64,000 bases of DNA from Ornithodoros turicata (GCF_037126465.1 NC_088202.1:121782123-121846122); one strand, 5' to 3'. Positions 52,563-63,559 are shown, counted from the stretch's first letter. The notes: a model not told the origin generated them from the letters alone. Program-made: numbers and translations.

Positions 52563-55271
52563 ATGCAGTCAACGAACTTTCTACGAATGCGAAAACTCAT
52601 GGAGAAACGTAGCCGATACCTACATCATCTACGGATCTACACCTACCACCTGGCTCACAACACAGTACCTAAAGGCCTCACCCCTAAAACAGTTCCTGCA
52701 TTAGGAAAACTGACACCTGAACTAGAGCTAGAGTGGGCATCAGCCCTTAACAACACAGCCCGTACGTTTCTTGAAATATTAAAGAAACAGTGCCACGCGC
52801 AACTCGCTACGATCCAAGCCCATATGAACAATATCAGTCTCACCGACGCGGAGGCAAACACTCTCGAACTACACATTCAACAACTCAACCGCGAGCTAGC
52901 TAACAAGGAACACTCAAAACTCGGAAAACCTAATTGCAACAACGACACGGATACCGGACGCACTAACACGACACACGCAGCAGCCGAACAAATCATTTCC
53001 AGCACCACAACCACAACTCTCCGCAACATCGCTGAGCCACCCCGAGAAAACGTTGACGCAAGCACCGTAATAGATATATCACGCTCACTAACCAGCGACG
53101 AACTACAAGTCCTCTCTAGGGGGTTAACATTCTGCAATACACTCAATTCTGTTAACGAATACGAAATCCACAAAGACATATCAGACTTTGCGAGACGGCT
53201 ACGCCTTAGAGAATTCTTCGCTCATACAACACAAGAAAACAACAACGACCTCCGACTACCATCAACCTGGACACCAAATCACGGCCGAGAACCCGCACTA
53301 GACCTGTACATTAAACAAGTAAGCAACGACATCCTTCGCGGTATTTCCCAAAGCTCGCGTGGTCACAACCTCACTAAAACACAACGTGACATCATCAATG
53401 CGCTAGCTGACAGAGATGATATCATTATCAAGCCCGCAGATAAGGGTGGGAGTATCGTCATCTGGCCCACAGATAAATATATCTCTGAAGCACATAGGCA
53501 ACTCAACAATACGCAACACTACCTCAAACTGGACCATGACCCAACAAAGGAGTACACGGCGCTAATAACCCATACCATACAGGACCTCCACGAACGAAAG
53601 CTCATCACACGTGATGACCTCAGATATCTCACCCCATCAAACACAGACGCAGGTCGTTTCTATTTACTGCCCAAAATCCACAAGGTACACGCCAACGAGC
53701 TCTATACGGCTGACATCCCCGGCAGGCCAATTGTATCTAATAACAACACACCAACAGAAAGACTCTCGAAATTCCTGGACCACTATTTAAACCATATTCC
53801 GACAACACTGCCATCGCATGTACAAGACACACCCCACCTCCTCAGAATAATCAGAGATATAAACAACACTCGTACATTTGGTAGCGACACAATACTAGCC
53901 ACGCTGGATGTGACATCACTGTATACTAACATCCCACACAACGACGGAATCACAGCCCTCTGCAATACCCTTTCTACTACAAACACCAGAAAAGACACGG
54001 AAACCATACTCGCTCTAATGGACTTGGTTCTTAAACTGAACTACTTCGAGTTCAATGGTGAATACTACCTACAAGTACACGGTACAAGTATGGGCACACC
54101 TGTTGCACCCACATACGCAAATATCTTCATGGGGTTCCTAGAAAACAAAGTTCTCAGCGCCCTCTCATTAAAACCCACGGTGTACCTTCGATACATCGAT
54201 GATATACTGATAATATGGGAACACGGGGAACATGAATTTCAAAAGTTCGTAGATCTACTGAACACCGCGCATAGCAACATAAAGTTCACATCACAACAGT
54301 CAACTCACTTAATTAACTTCCTCGACACCACGATATCACTAGACAACGGCAACCTCGTCACAACCCTGTACAAAAAGCCAACTGACAAACAACAATACCT
54401 TCACTTCAAGAGTCACCACCCGCGTCACTGTAAGGTTGGAATTCCTAATGGGCAGAGTGTAAGACTACGCAGAGTTTGTTCAAACGACACAGATTACGCT
54501 GAGAAGCTTGACGAACTCTGCAGTACACTTGCCCAAAGGGACTATCCAGACTCCCTCCTAACCGAATTCCGTCGCAAGGCACTCACACTCGATCGAAACG
54601 AGGTTCTGGAAAACCGAAAAAATCCCGACGCGTGCCAAATAAGCTTCATCACAAGATATTCCAACGCACTTCCAAACATCAAAGCCATTCTACAGAAGCA
54701 CGAGCCCCTCCTCCAAAGCAGTGACCGACTTAACAACATATTCACAAATCCCATACAGGTGACATACCGACGCGCAAGAAACCTGGCAGACTCCTTGGTC
54801 AATGCCAAAATAAGCAAAACGAGCGCCCCGTACACGGGAACACGACCCTGCAACCTCCCGCGCTGCAAAACATGCAAGCACGTTCAACACGCTAACTCCA
54901 TCAAAAGCACTGCGAGCAATTACACCCACCCCGTTAACCACGCATTCACATGCACAAGCTCCAATGTTATATACTGCATTGAATGCGGCGACTGCTCTAT
55001 GCAATACATTGGTGAAACCGGCCAACAAATGAACAACCGCCTTACCGGACACAGAACCGACACGTCCAACAAACTCCCCAAAGCAGTCGCCGAACACTTT
55101 AACGTTCCTGGTCACAATTTTGACAACATTAAACTATATATTCTAGAAACCGGGTTTAGATCCACACGTGACAGACGTGATAGGGAGTCTTATCTCATAT
55201 ACAAGTTCAACGCTCTTCACCCGTCCGGTATCAACAAATCACAAGGCACCCTAGAAACACTTCACAAATAA
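52563..55271 (+). CDS. PLE ORF2, unit C: RT with GIY-YIG endonuclease, 902 aa
   Basis: Intact; one distinguishing change, Pro to Asn at residue 192 (TFCNTLNS), caused by two adjacent base substitutions at 53136-53137. RT and endonuclease motifs are unaffected. Confidence 0.95.
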   Translation: MQSTNFLRMRKLMEKRSRYLHHLRIYTYHLAHNTVPKGLTPKTVPALGKLTPELELEWASALNNTARTFLEILKKQCHAQLATIQAHMNNISLTDAEANTLELHIQQLNRELANKEHSKLGKPNCNNDTDTGRTNTTHAAAEQIISSTTTTTLRNIAEPPRENVDASTVIDISRSLTSDELQVLSRGLTFCNTLNSVNEYEIHKDISDFARRLRLREFFAHTTQENNNDLRLPSTWTPNHGREPALDLYIKQVSNDILRGISQSSRGHNLTKTQRDIINALADRDDIIIKPADKGGSIVIWPTDKYISEAHRQLNNTQHYLKLDHDPTKEYTALITHTIQDLHERKLITRDDLRYLTPSNTDAGRFYLLPKIHKVHANELYTADIPGRPIVSNNNTPTERLSKFLDHYLNHIPTTLPSHVQDTPHLLRIIRDINNTRTFGSDTILATLDVTSLYTNIPHNDGITALCNTLSTTNTRKDTETILALMDLVLKLNYFEFNGEYYLQVHGTSMGTPVAPTYANIFMGFLENKVLSALSLKPTVYLRYIDDILIIWEHGEHEFQKFVDLLNTAHSNIKFTSQQSTHLINFLDTTISLDNGNLVTTLYKKPTDKQQYLHFKSHHPRHCKVGIPNGQSVRLRRVCSNDTDYAEKLDELCSTLAQRDYPDSLLTEFRRKALTLDRNEVLENRKNPDACQISFITRYSNALPNIKAILQKHEPLLQSSDRLNNIFTNPIQVTYRRARNLADSLVNAKISKTSAPYTGTRPCNLPRCKTCKHVQHANSIKSTASNYTHPVNHAFTCTSSNVIYCIECGDCSMQYIGETGQQMNNRLTGHRTDTSNKLPKAVAEHFNVPGHNFDNIKLYILETGFRSTRDRRDRESYLIYKFNALHPSGINKSQGTLETLHK

Positions 55272-55696
55272 AATATGCTTTTCCCATCTACCTCCATTAT
55301 CATCTGTTATGTTCTGCATGGCCACTACTTTCTGCTCTCTTTATTGCATGCCACAACTTTGTATTACAAATATATATTTAAAAAAAAAAAAAAAATTTGC
55401 TCGTTCTGGAATTTTCCCCACGTAACCACTAACCTCCTTATCTTTCGCTATGCTTGCGAATTCTTGTCTGTTGTCCCGTTTCGTCCACGTGTTCGTGAAC
55501 CTTCCATTTTTCTGCAACCGGTCTGTAGCCTAGATCACTACGTTCACATAATCCCCTCCACACTCTAACAAAGCAGCCATTCACTCCCGCCGTAAAAACC
55601 CGTAGGGACCTTTCTTCCCTCCGGGCTGTTGACCCACAATTCGCATGAACCTTTAAACACGTCACACCTAACCCTTTAAATACCATGCCAATGATG

Positions 55697-55753
55697 AGGA
55701 CGGTGCCCAGAAGAAGAACAGTCTCTGTTCGAAATATCGGCGGCTTCTGTCCT
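55697..55753 (+). ncRNA. Hammerhead-like motif 6 (unit D)
   Basis: Same 57-nt motif as at 47322-47378; predicted cleavage after 55738. Confidence 0.55.
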
Positions 55754-55826
55754 GAGGCAACTCCCTTCCTACATCTCTACCGGTTCGCTGGATTTCTACC
55801 CATCTACGTTCGCTACTGACGATCCG

Positions 55827-56729
55827 ATGGCCTCAGGAGGTAAGCAACCCGTCCTCTCTTTCTCACATGTCGCACTCCTAGGGGATAGCTGTTACAAGTA
55901 CATACACGAACACATCCCGCACGGAGAACACGGACCTCACATACACTTCTCAAGCGGCGCAAGAATACGAGACATCATGACACACGTAACCGCCGCCCCA
56001 CCGAACATCACGCACTTCATACTCCACGTAGGGACCAACGACATCGCACGCTCGACAGCACAACATGTCATCCAGGAATTCGAAACACTAGTTTCCTTCA
56101 TCACAAACAACAGACCAGGCGCTGAAATAGTACTGACAACGATACTTCCCCGAAGACAGAACAAACACCGAACATACATATACCAGGACACATGGCTACA
56201 CGAGTTCGACAGGAAGGCGCGAGCTGTCAACAACCACCTCATCCACATGCGTCAGGTACACACCAACGTTATGGTTATCACACACGCAGCTTTCGAATAC
56301 CACGCTGAAGCACATCTCGCTCGGGACGGCATCCACCCAAACCACGCAGGCGTACGAGCTATGGCACACAACATCAAACACCTAATGGTCCATAGATGCC
56401 GTCCTGCACTGACAAACGCTCAAACACAACATCCTCAACCAGCTTACACTTCAAGTGCCAGCACCGCAAACACGCCAGAACACACGATGGCATCAAAGGG
56501 GACCACAGCGACCACTGCACCCACGCATACACACGCGGCAAACGACAACACTCCAAACACAACCCGCACACACACAAAGTTCACGCAAACTGTGACACGG
56601 AAAACCACAAGCACGCAAGCACAGACAGATGACATCCAGGAACACAGCGAGTCTCCCCAGCCACTGACCCCACAGCCACCGACCCCACAGACACGACGCA
56701 CGCGCACATCACGCAGAAAACACCGTTGA
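55827..56729 (+). CDS. PLE ORF1, unit D: SGNH-type hydrolase, 300 aa
   Basis: Catalytic blocks intact. It differs from unit B only in the low-complexity tail: Thr to Ala from the 56508 variant, which is shared with unit A, and Thr to Ala near residue 265. Confidence 0.85.
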   Translation: MASGGKQPVLSFSHVALLGDSCYKYIHEHIPHGEHGPHIHFSSGARIRDIMTHVTAAPPNITHFILHVGTNDIARSTAQHVIQEFETLVSFITNNRPGAEIVLTTILPRRQNKHRTYIYQDTWLHEFDRKARAVNNHLIHMRQVHTNVMVITHAAFEYHAEAHLARDGIHPNHAGVRAMAHNIKHLMVHRCRPALTNAQTQHPQPAYTSSASTANTPEHTMASKGTTATTAPTHTHAANDNTPNTTRTHTKFTQTVTRKTTSTQAQTDDIQEHSESPQPLTPQPPTPQTRRTRTSRRKHR

Positions 56730-56750
56730 CTATCTAATCACCAGCCTACC

Positions 56751-59459
56751 ATGCAGTCAACGAACTTTCTACGAATGCGAAAACTCATGGAGAAACGTAG
56801 CCGATACCTACATCATCTACGGATCTACACCTACCACCTGGCTCACAACACAGTACCTAAAGGCCTCACCCCTAAAACAGTTCCTGCATTAGGAAAACTG
56901 ACACCTGAACTAGAGCTAGAGTGGGCATCAGCCCTTAACAACACAGCCCGTACGTTTCTTGAAATATTAAAGAAACAGTGCCACGCGCAACTCGCTACGA
57001 TCCAAGCCCATATGAACAATATCAGTCTCACCGACGCGGAGGCAAACACTCTCGAACTACACATTCAACAACTCAACCGCGAGCTAGCTAACAAGGAACA
57101 CTCAAAACTCGGAAAACCTAATTGCAACAACGACACGGATACCGGACGCACTAACACGACACACGCAGCAGCCGAACAAATCATTTCCAGCACCACAACC
57201 ACAACTCTCCGCAACATCGCTGAGCCACCCCGAGAAAACGTTGACGCAAGCACCGTAATAGATATATCACGCTCACTAACCAGCGACGAACTACAAGTCC
57301 TCTCTAGGGGGTTAACATTCTGCCCTACACTCAATTCTGTTAACGAATACGAAATCCACAAAGACATATCAGACTTTGCGAGACGGCTACGCCTTAGAGA
57401 ATTCTTCGCTCATACAACACAAGAAAACAACAACGACCTCCGACTACCATCAACCTGGACACCAAATCACGGCCGAGAACCCGCACTAGACCTGTACATT
57501 AAACAAGTAAGCAACGACATCCTTCGCGGTATTTCCCAAAGCTCGCGTGGTCACAACCTCACTAAAACACAACGTGACATCATCAATGCGCTAGCTGACA
57601 GAGATGATATCATTATCAAGCCCGCAGATAAGGGTGGGAGTATCGTCATCTGGCCCACAGATAAATATATCTCTGAAGCACATAGGCAACTCAACAATAC
57701 GCAACACTACCTCAAACTGGACCATGACCCAACAAAGGAGTACACGGCGCTAATAACCCATACCATACAGGACCTCCACGAACGAAAGCTCATCACACGT
57801 GATGACCTCAGATATCTCACCCCATCAAACACAGACGCAGGTCGTTTCTATTTACTGCCCAAAATCCACAAGGTACACGCCAACGAGCTCTATACGGCTG
57901 ACATCCCCGGCAGGCCAATTGTATCTAATAACAACACACCAACAGAAAGACTCTCGAAATTCCTGGACCACTATTTAAACCATATTCCGACAACACTGCC
58001 ATCGCATGTACAAGACACACCCCACCTCCTCAGAATAATCAGAGATATAAACAACACTCGTACATTTGGTAGCGACACAATACTAGCCACGCTGGATGTG
58101 ACATCACTGTATACTAACATCCCACACAACGACGGAATCACAGCCCTCTGCAATACCCTTTCTACTACAAACACCAGAAAAGACACGGAAACCATACTCG
58201 CTCTAATGGACTTGGTTCTTAAACTGAACTACTTCGAGTTCAATGGTGAATACTACCTACAAGTACACGGTACAAGTATGGGCACACCTGTTGCACCCAC
58301 ATACGCAAATATCTTCATGGGGTTCCTAGAAAACAAAGTTCTCAGCGCCCTCTCATTAAAACCCACGGTGTACCTTCGATACATCGATGATATACTGATA
58401 ATATGGGAACACGGGGAACATGAATTTCAAAAGTTCGTAGATCTACTGAACACCGCGCATAGCAACATAAAGTTCACATCACAACAGTCAACTCACTTAA
58501 TTAACTTCCTCGACACCACGATATCACTAGACAACGGCAACCTCGTCACAACCCTGTACAAAAAGCCAACTGACAAACAACAATACCTTCACTTCAAGAG
58601 TCACCACCCGCGTCACTGTAAGGTTGGAATTCCTAATGGGCAGAGTGTAAGACTACGCAGAGTTTGTTCAAACGACACAGATTACGCTGAGAAGCTTGAC
58701 GAACTCTGCAGTACACTTGCCCAAAGGGACTATCCAGACTCCCTCCTAACCGAATTCCGTCGCAAGGCACTCACACTCGATCGAAACGAGGTTCTGGAAA
58801 ACCGAAAAAATCCCGACGCGTGCCAAATAAGCTTCATCACAAGATATTCCAACGCACTTCCAAACATCAAAGCCATTCTACAGAAGCACGAGCCCCTCCT
58901 CCAAAGCAGTGACCGACTTAACAACATATTCACAAATCCCATACAGGTGACATACCGACGCGCAAGAAACCTGGCAGACTCCTTGGTCAATGCCAAAATA
59001 AGCAAAACGAGCGCCCCGTACACGGGAACACGACCCTGCAACCTCCCGCGCTGCAAAACATGCAAGCACGTTCAACACGCTAACTCCATCAAAAGCACTG
59101 CGAGCAATTACACCCACCCCGTTAACCACGCATTCACATGCACAAGCTCCAATGTTATATACTGCATTGAATGCGGCGACTGCTCTATGCAATACATTGG
59201 TGAAACCGGCCAACAAATGAACAACCGCCTTACCGGACACAGAACCGACACGTCCAACAAACTCCCCAAAGCAGTCGCCGAACACTTTAACGTTCCTGGT
59301 CACAATTTTGACAACATTAAACTATATATTCTAGAAACCGGGTTTAGATCCACACGTGACAGACGTGATAGGGAGTCTTATCTCATATACAAGTTCAACG
59401 CTCTTCACCCGTCCGGTATCAACAAATCACAAGGCACCCTAGAAACACTTCACAAATAA
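56751..59459 (+). CDS. PLE ORF2, unit D: RT with GIY-YIG endonuclease, 902 aa
   Basis: Intact, the same protein as unit A by inspection, but carrying the AAG variant at 57872 shared with B and C. Confidence 0.95.
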   Translation: MQSTNFLRMRKLMEKRSRYLHHLRIYTYHLAHNTVPKGLTPKTVPALGKLTPELELEWASALNNTARTFLEILKKQCHAQLATIQAHMNNISLTDAEANTLELHIQQLNRELANKEHSKLGKPNCNNDTDTGRTNTTHAAAEQIISSTTTTTLRNIAEPPRENVDASTVIDISRSLTSDELQVLSRGLTFCPTLNSVNEYEIHKDISDFARRLRLREFFAHTTQENNNDLRLPSTWTPNHGREPALDLYIKQVSNDILRGISQSSRGHNLTKTQRDIINALADRDDIIIKPADKGGSIVIWPTDKYISEAHRQLNNTQHYLKLDHDPTKEYTALITHTIQDLHERKLITRDDLRYLTPSNTDAGRFYLLPKIHKVHANELYTADIPGRPIVSNNNTPTERLSKFLDHYLNHIPTTLPSHVQDTPHLLRIIRDINNTRTFGSDTILATLDVTSLYTNIPHNDGITALCNTLSTTNTRKDTETILALMDLVLKLNYFEFNGEYYLQVHGTSMGTPVAPTYANIFMGFLENKVLSALSLKPTVYLRYIDDILIIWEHGEHEFQKFVDLLNTAHSNIKFTSQQSTHLINFLDTTISLDNGNLVTTLYKKPTDKQQYLHFKSHHPRHCKVGIPNGQSVRLRRVCSNDTDYAEKLDELCSTLAQRDYPDSLLTEFRRKALTLDRNEVLENRKNPDACQISFITRYSNALPNIKAILQKHEPLLQSSDRLNNIFTNPIQVTYRRARNLADSLVNAKISKTSAPYTGTRPCNLPRCKTCKHVQHANSIKSTASNYTHPVNHAFTCTSSNVIYCIECGDCSMQYIGETGQQMNNRLTGHRTDTSNKLPKAVAEHFNVPGHNFDNIKLYILETGFRSTRDRRDRESYLIYKFNALHPSGINKSQGTLETLHK

Positions 59460-59581
59460 AATATGCTCTTCCCATCTACCTCCATTATCATCTGTTATGT
59501 TCTGCATGGCCACTACTTTCTGCTCTCTTTATTGCATGCCACAACTTTGTATTACAAATATATATTAAAAAAAAAAAAAAA

Positions 59582-59956
59582 TTTGCTCGTTCTGGAATTT
59601 TCCCCACGTAACCACTAACCTCCTTATCTTTCGCTATGCTTGCGAATTCTTGTCTGTTGTCCCGTTTCGTCCACGTGTTCGTGAACCTTCCATTTTTCTG
59701 CAACCGGTCTGTAGCCTAGATCACTACGTTCACATAATCCCCTCCACACTCTAACAAAGCAGCCATTCACTCCCGCCGTAAAAACCCGTAGGGACCTTTC
59801 TTCCCTCCGGGCTGTTGACCCACAATTCGCATGAACCTTTAAACACGTCACACCTAACCCTTTAAATACCATGCCAATGATGAGGACGGTGCCCAGAAGA
59901 AGAACAGTCTCTGTTCGAAATATCGGCGGCTTCTGTCCTGAGGCAACTCCCTTCCT
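59582..59956 (+). repeat. Terminal pseudo-LTR piece, plus side
   Basis: 375 bp of pseudo-LTR after the last A tract, ending ...CTCCCTTCCT at the right target duplication. It is 36-41 bp shorter than the piece at the opposite end. Confidence 0.92.
59883..59939 (+). ncRNA. Hammerhead-like motif 7 (plus, terminal)
   Basis: Same 57-nt motif as at 47322-47378. It ends 17 bp before the insertion boundary. Confidence 0.55.
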
Positions 59957-59966
59957 TATTTCTGCA

Positions 59967-62740
59967 GTTATATGCAGTTTAGTTATGCAGAAATTCCGTT
60001 ATACCAGCTGTCGGCCATTCACAAGAAGGATATGGGGTGCTCCGAGAAAATGCAATAGAAAGTACTCCACTGGATCTCGATCTGCGTCATGCATGCTATT
60101 AGGGATGCTTTCCCATCAGTGCGCTGACCTGTAGAAATGTTGTCAGCATATTTTCATTTCTTGTTTGCTACAAGTTTTTCTCATTGCTTTTTCTTTACTG
60201 TCACAGCATATTATAATTACTAGTTTGTTCCTGGAGGGTTAAATAACCTGTGGGCATAGATGTATTTGTCGGTTATACTCATGTCTCAATCGTATATGTG
60301 AGGAGTAAGTAAGATAATTTTCATCAGTCATTCAGCTGAACTGTGTTCATAACCTTTTAGTATACTTCTTAGTGACCACGTTTCCACATGTCTACTAATA
60401 ATTGAACCAAGATTAGAATTTAACACTTAATTAACTCTGTTTTGCTAAACGGAGTACTTGTAACTGATTCATTATCACGTCACCAACTAACATTTGTAAA
60501 GAAGGACTTGAGGGCTGACTTCAAGTATTATTAACCCTTGATCTGGGTTCAAAGTCAACTATGCACCATTGGTGTGCATAGTACTCCAAAATGGCTAAAT
60601 AATTTATTGCATAAGTTACTGTAATTGAGATGTACTTTTGTAAAGTACTTTTGACAGCCCTGCAAATTCAAACTGGCTTCACCAACATTTTGCAACATTC
60701 AAGCAACATTTTGTCACAACTCAAACTATATCTTTCTTTTTTATTGTCCGGGGATTTAGCAAACAGAGTAGGACTTCCTGCCCTCTGATGTTTTGACGTA
60801 CTTGATAGAGTTGTAAAACCTGCAACAAAATAAACAAGAGAAGTATAAACAGTTTTGTCTTCCCCTTTTGAATTTAACAAGCTAGTTACATTTTGCCATT
60901 TGTTCACTTTTGTATTCTCTGTTGGTGAAAAGATTACAGGAACGGTAATGCTGCAGATCGAACAATGACCTGTCATCTTGATGAAGATCAGAACATTTCT
61001 TCAGGCATGCTAAGTGAGACAAAAGAAATGTACAATGTACAAAAACAGCAAATCTCCGTCGACTAAAACTTTCTATATGTGGATGTTACCACATCGTGTA
61101 GTTTCCATCCAAAAGTAGGACTAGGCAAGGTTGTTTGATAGGTTGTTGGCATGTTGATGTGCTATACCGTTACAGCACATCAATATTGTTGAGGGGCAAA
61201 CACAGTATACAGCGTGATGGCTGCAAACTCAAGTGAAGATTTATTCAACAGAACAAGAAACCGAAAGCATGAGTATAGAGAAAGGCAGTGCCATGCAGTG
61301 TATGGTGAACCACGTTAATCTCCGAGAAGGTAGGATCGGAAAAGCAATAAAGAGAAATTACAGTTGCGTCCTAGATAGGGGAACTCTGCAAATTTAGGAC
61401 CAATATGATGTGGTAACCTTGCATGGCTCACTGCAGCTCTGACACACATTGAACAATTTCAGTAGTGGGGCTTCAAAGACAACGAACGTTTGCTGTTTCA
61501 CTGGGCATTCAACTGTAGAGGATGCATCTCTAGAAAATTAATTAGCGTTCCTTAGTCATAACGTCATAACTACATCTCAACAGGAAGTATTCTTGTACTC
61601 TTCAAACAACCTAGTAGTTCTGATCGGTTTTTTCTCCCCTTGTTGTCATACTAATGTTCTGCACCTGTCCAAAGACTAAAAAAATGTCACAAAGTCTGCA
61701 ACCCGTAACAAATCTAGTGCTTCCATCTGTGGACTTTGCATACTTGCTTTCAGCTATTTCTGTCATGTCAACTTGAGTGTCTGGATCACACACACACGAA
61801 GCAGTCTTGCGCCACTTCAACACTGGAAGGCCCCTAAAATTAAATTTGTTGATGTTGACAATGTTGGGTACGGGACAAGTAGGATAACATAAGTGAAATG
61901 GAATACGTCGTCGCTATATTATAATTTATACATGTGTGACGCCTGTACATACCTAAGACGTTGTGTTGAACTCGTCACCTCGGTGAAGCAAAATCACTGG
62001 GTACTGAGTATCAGTGTGCTTCGGACGTCTTCGCAATTCGCCTTCTACGGCATCTTTGTAGTCATCGGCAGCAAAATGAGAACAGCACACACGACACGAC
62101 TGCTACATCTAATAACCGAGTGTTTCGAACTACATTCGCTTTCGCGCACTCTCCTGTTGAATCTTGTGGTAAAAAACGCGCGCCGCCGATGGTGAACGAA
62201 CATGATTTTTGCATCCCCGAACACCAAACCTACACCAGGCATATGTAGGTCTCTCGAATAATTGACTCAACAACCACGAACATGCCATTCACTTCTCTTC
62301 GCGCGACCAACACGACCACCCACGACGTAAACAATAAACGCAATAACACAGACGGCCTTGCAGATGGCGCGGCGGATCGTAGCTCGTAGCGGCGAAGTAG
62401 CTGAATGCTTTTATTAACGTAAAAGCTATGGAAGTGAGTGTCATTTTTAAAATGGCGTTTAGCTGTAAGATAATGTGCGTCAGCTTTGTTCTCTACAAAA
62501 TGAACTCTCACGTAGTGAGAGTTGACCAATCCCTGGGAGCCCTGGACCTGAAACCCAAGTTGCTCTTTTTCCCCGTTCGCTGGCAGCACCGTCCATGTTC
62601 CGGCAATCTTCAAAATATTTATATGTAAAAAATATGCCGAACTGAGAAGTAATGCTTTCTGTATCTTATCAAACAACGATATTGTGCACGACAGTGGTAA
62701 AAAATATGGGGGTTATTTTTCACTTTTCGGTCCCTTTAAG
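59967..62740. other. Right flank of the PLE block; no gene confidently assigned
   Basis: Minus-strand frames at 60668-60976 (102 codons, N-terminal CSICS) and 61611-61823 (70 codons, Cys-containing) could be exons of an unrecognised gene or transposon, but no domain is evident. The interval ends with the inverted partner (62722-62738) of the TTAAAGGGACCGAAAA phrase at 36101. Without the PLE block, those two copies would be about 3.5 kb apart. Confidence 0.4.
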
Positions 62741-62741
62741 T

Positions 62742-62805
62742 CTCCCGTTAGCACCACGAAGTGGCTGTGAGCAGTGTGAACAGCAGGAAGGACTTCAGGC
62801 GGCGG
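62742..62805 (-). mobile_element. SINE 3'-half fragment
   Basis: CCGTTAGCACCACGAAGTGGCTGTGAG resembles the distal part of the SINE at 7704-7968 and is followed by a GGAAGGACTTCAGGCGG phrase, also shared. Confidence 0.45.
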
Positions 62806-62892
62806 TATGTTGATGTAAGCTGTGTTATTCATGTTTTGTGTTGTTCAGCCTACCAACGCTGGCTTTTAGAAGTATGAACCAGTTGGGTAGAA

Positions 62893-63330
62893 ATGAGTGC
62901 CTTTATTTTATTTTATTTATTTTCGAATACTGTTAGTCTCAAGTGGGACCGTTAAAGGGGGGTTCAATACTACCACAATCACCAATCATAACACTAATCA
63001 TAAAAAAAAGAACTAACAAACCAAATAATCTCATGGGGGAACCACAATACATAGTAGCGCTAACATTAGCATAACATTATATTAAATCAGTATTGCTCAG
63101 GGCTTCAATGAAGGCAGATTCATTTTGCACAGATATTATATGTTCAGGTAATGCATTCCAGATTGTGATTGTGTGTGGGAAATATGAATATTTGAACAAG
63201 TCTACCCTTGCTTCGTATGGTTTCACAGCCTTACTATGTCGTGCACGTAAGGACCGCGATGACAAAGATTCTAAGTACATCTGGCTATTGAGCTTTAGTT
63301 TATTATGATATAGCAGAAAGAAGAACTTTA
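62893..63330 (-). mobile_element. CR1/L2-like LINE 3' end
   Basis: Contains the C-terminal end of a LINE ORF2 (63077-63280) followed on the minus strand by a 3' UTR and a TAAAA-type tail at 62893-62922. Confidence 0.6.
63077..63280 (-). pseudogene. C-terminal fragment of a CR1/Jockey-like LINE ORF2
   Basis: The minus-strand frame reads ARVDLFKYSYFPHTITIWN followed by LPEHII, the conserved tail of CR1- and Jockey-type ORF2 proteins (usually ...YSFFPRTI..WN.LP). The RT core is not present, so this is a 5'-truncated copy. Confidence 0.65.
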
Positions 63331-63559
63331 ATTTAGCTAACCTACGTCTGCTTTTAGGCTTTCTAATTGCAAGGCTTGTAACATGTTAGATACAGAGTCA
63401 GAGTTAGAGTTAGAATGGACGTTTTTCACACTAGCTTCGCAGCTGTCCAGCGAAACATGATGGACAGCCTCAGCCTTCATTGCAAAGAGGGCGCAAGTAT
63501 CGAAGCAGGCGCCATCTATTGAATATGTAGGGAACCTTCTGTGGCACCGTCAGAGCATG

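Larger units (their letters stand above)
51208..55395 (+). mobile_element. PLE unit C (plus strand, 4188 bp)
   Basis: Complete unit ending with a 16-nt A tract (55380-55395). A C-to-T change at about 51213 (GCTTGTTCTGG) distinguishes its start from the other units. Confidence 0.95.
55396..59581 (+). mobile_element. PLE unit D (plus strand, 4186 bp)
   Basis: Complete unit ending with a 15-nt A tract (59567-59581), followed by the terminal pseudo-LTR piece. Confidence 0.95.
36869..59956. mobile_element. 23.1-kb multimeric Penelope-like retroelement (PLE) insertion
   Basis: The block contains, from left: a minus-strand terminal pseudo-LTR piece, one full minus-strand unit, one 5'-truncated minus-strand unit, a head-to-head junction at 42769/42770, four plus-strand units in tandem and a terminal plus-strand pseudo-LTR piece. 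The whole is flanked by CCTTATTTCTGCA at 36856-36868 and 59954-59966 (10 bp unambiguous, 13 bp with overlap), so it appears to have arrived in one event. RT plus GIY-YIG, tandem copies, truncated inverted copies and hammerhead motifs are established PLE traits. Both outer ends are RNA 3' ends. Confidence 0.95.

Noticed and set aside
36869..59956. Reading the repeated units as a bacterial-type phage array or CRISPR-like structure
   Set aside because: Units encode eukaryotic PLE proteins, and the 4.2-kb period, A tracts and target duplication fit a retroelement multimer.
36869..59956. Assembly artefact as sole explanation for the tandem PLE units
   Set aside because: Units carry distinct variants (different A-tract lengths, the 68-bp insert, individual amino-acid changes) and one target duplication flanks the block. 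Raw-read confirmation is still desirable.
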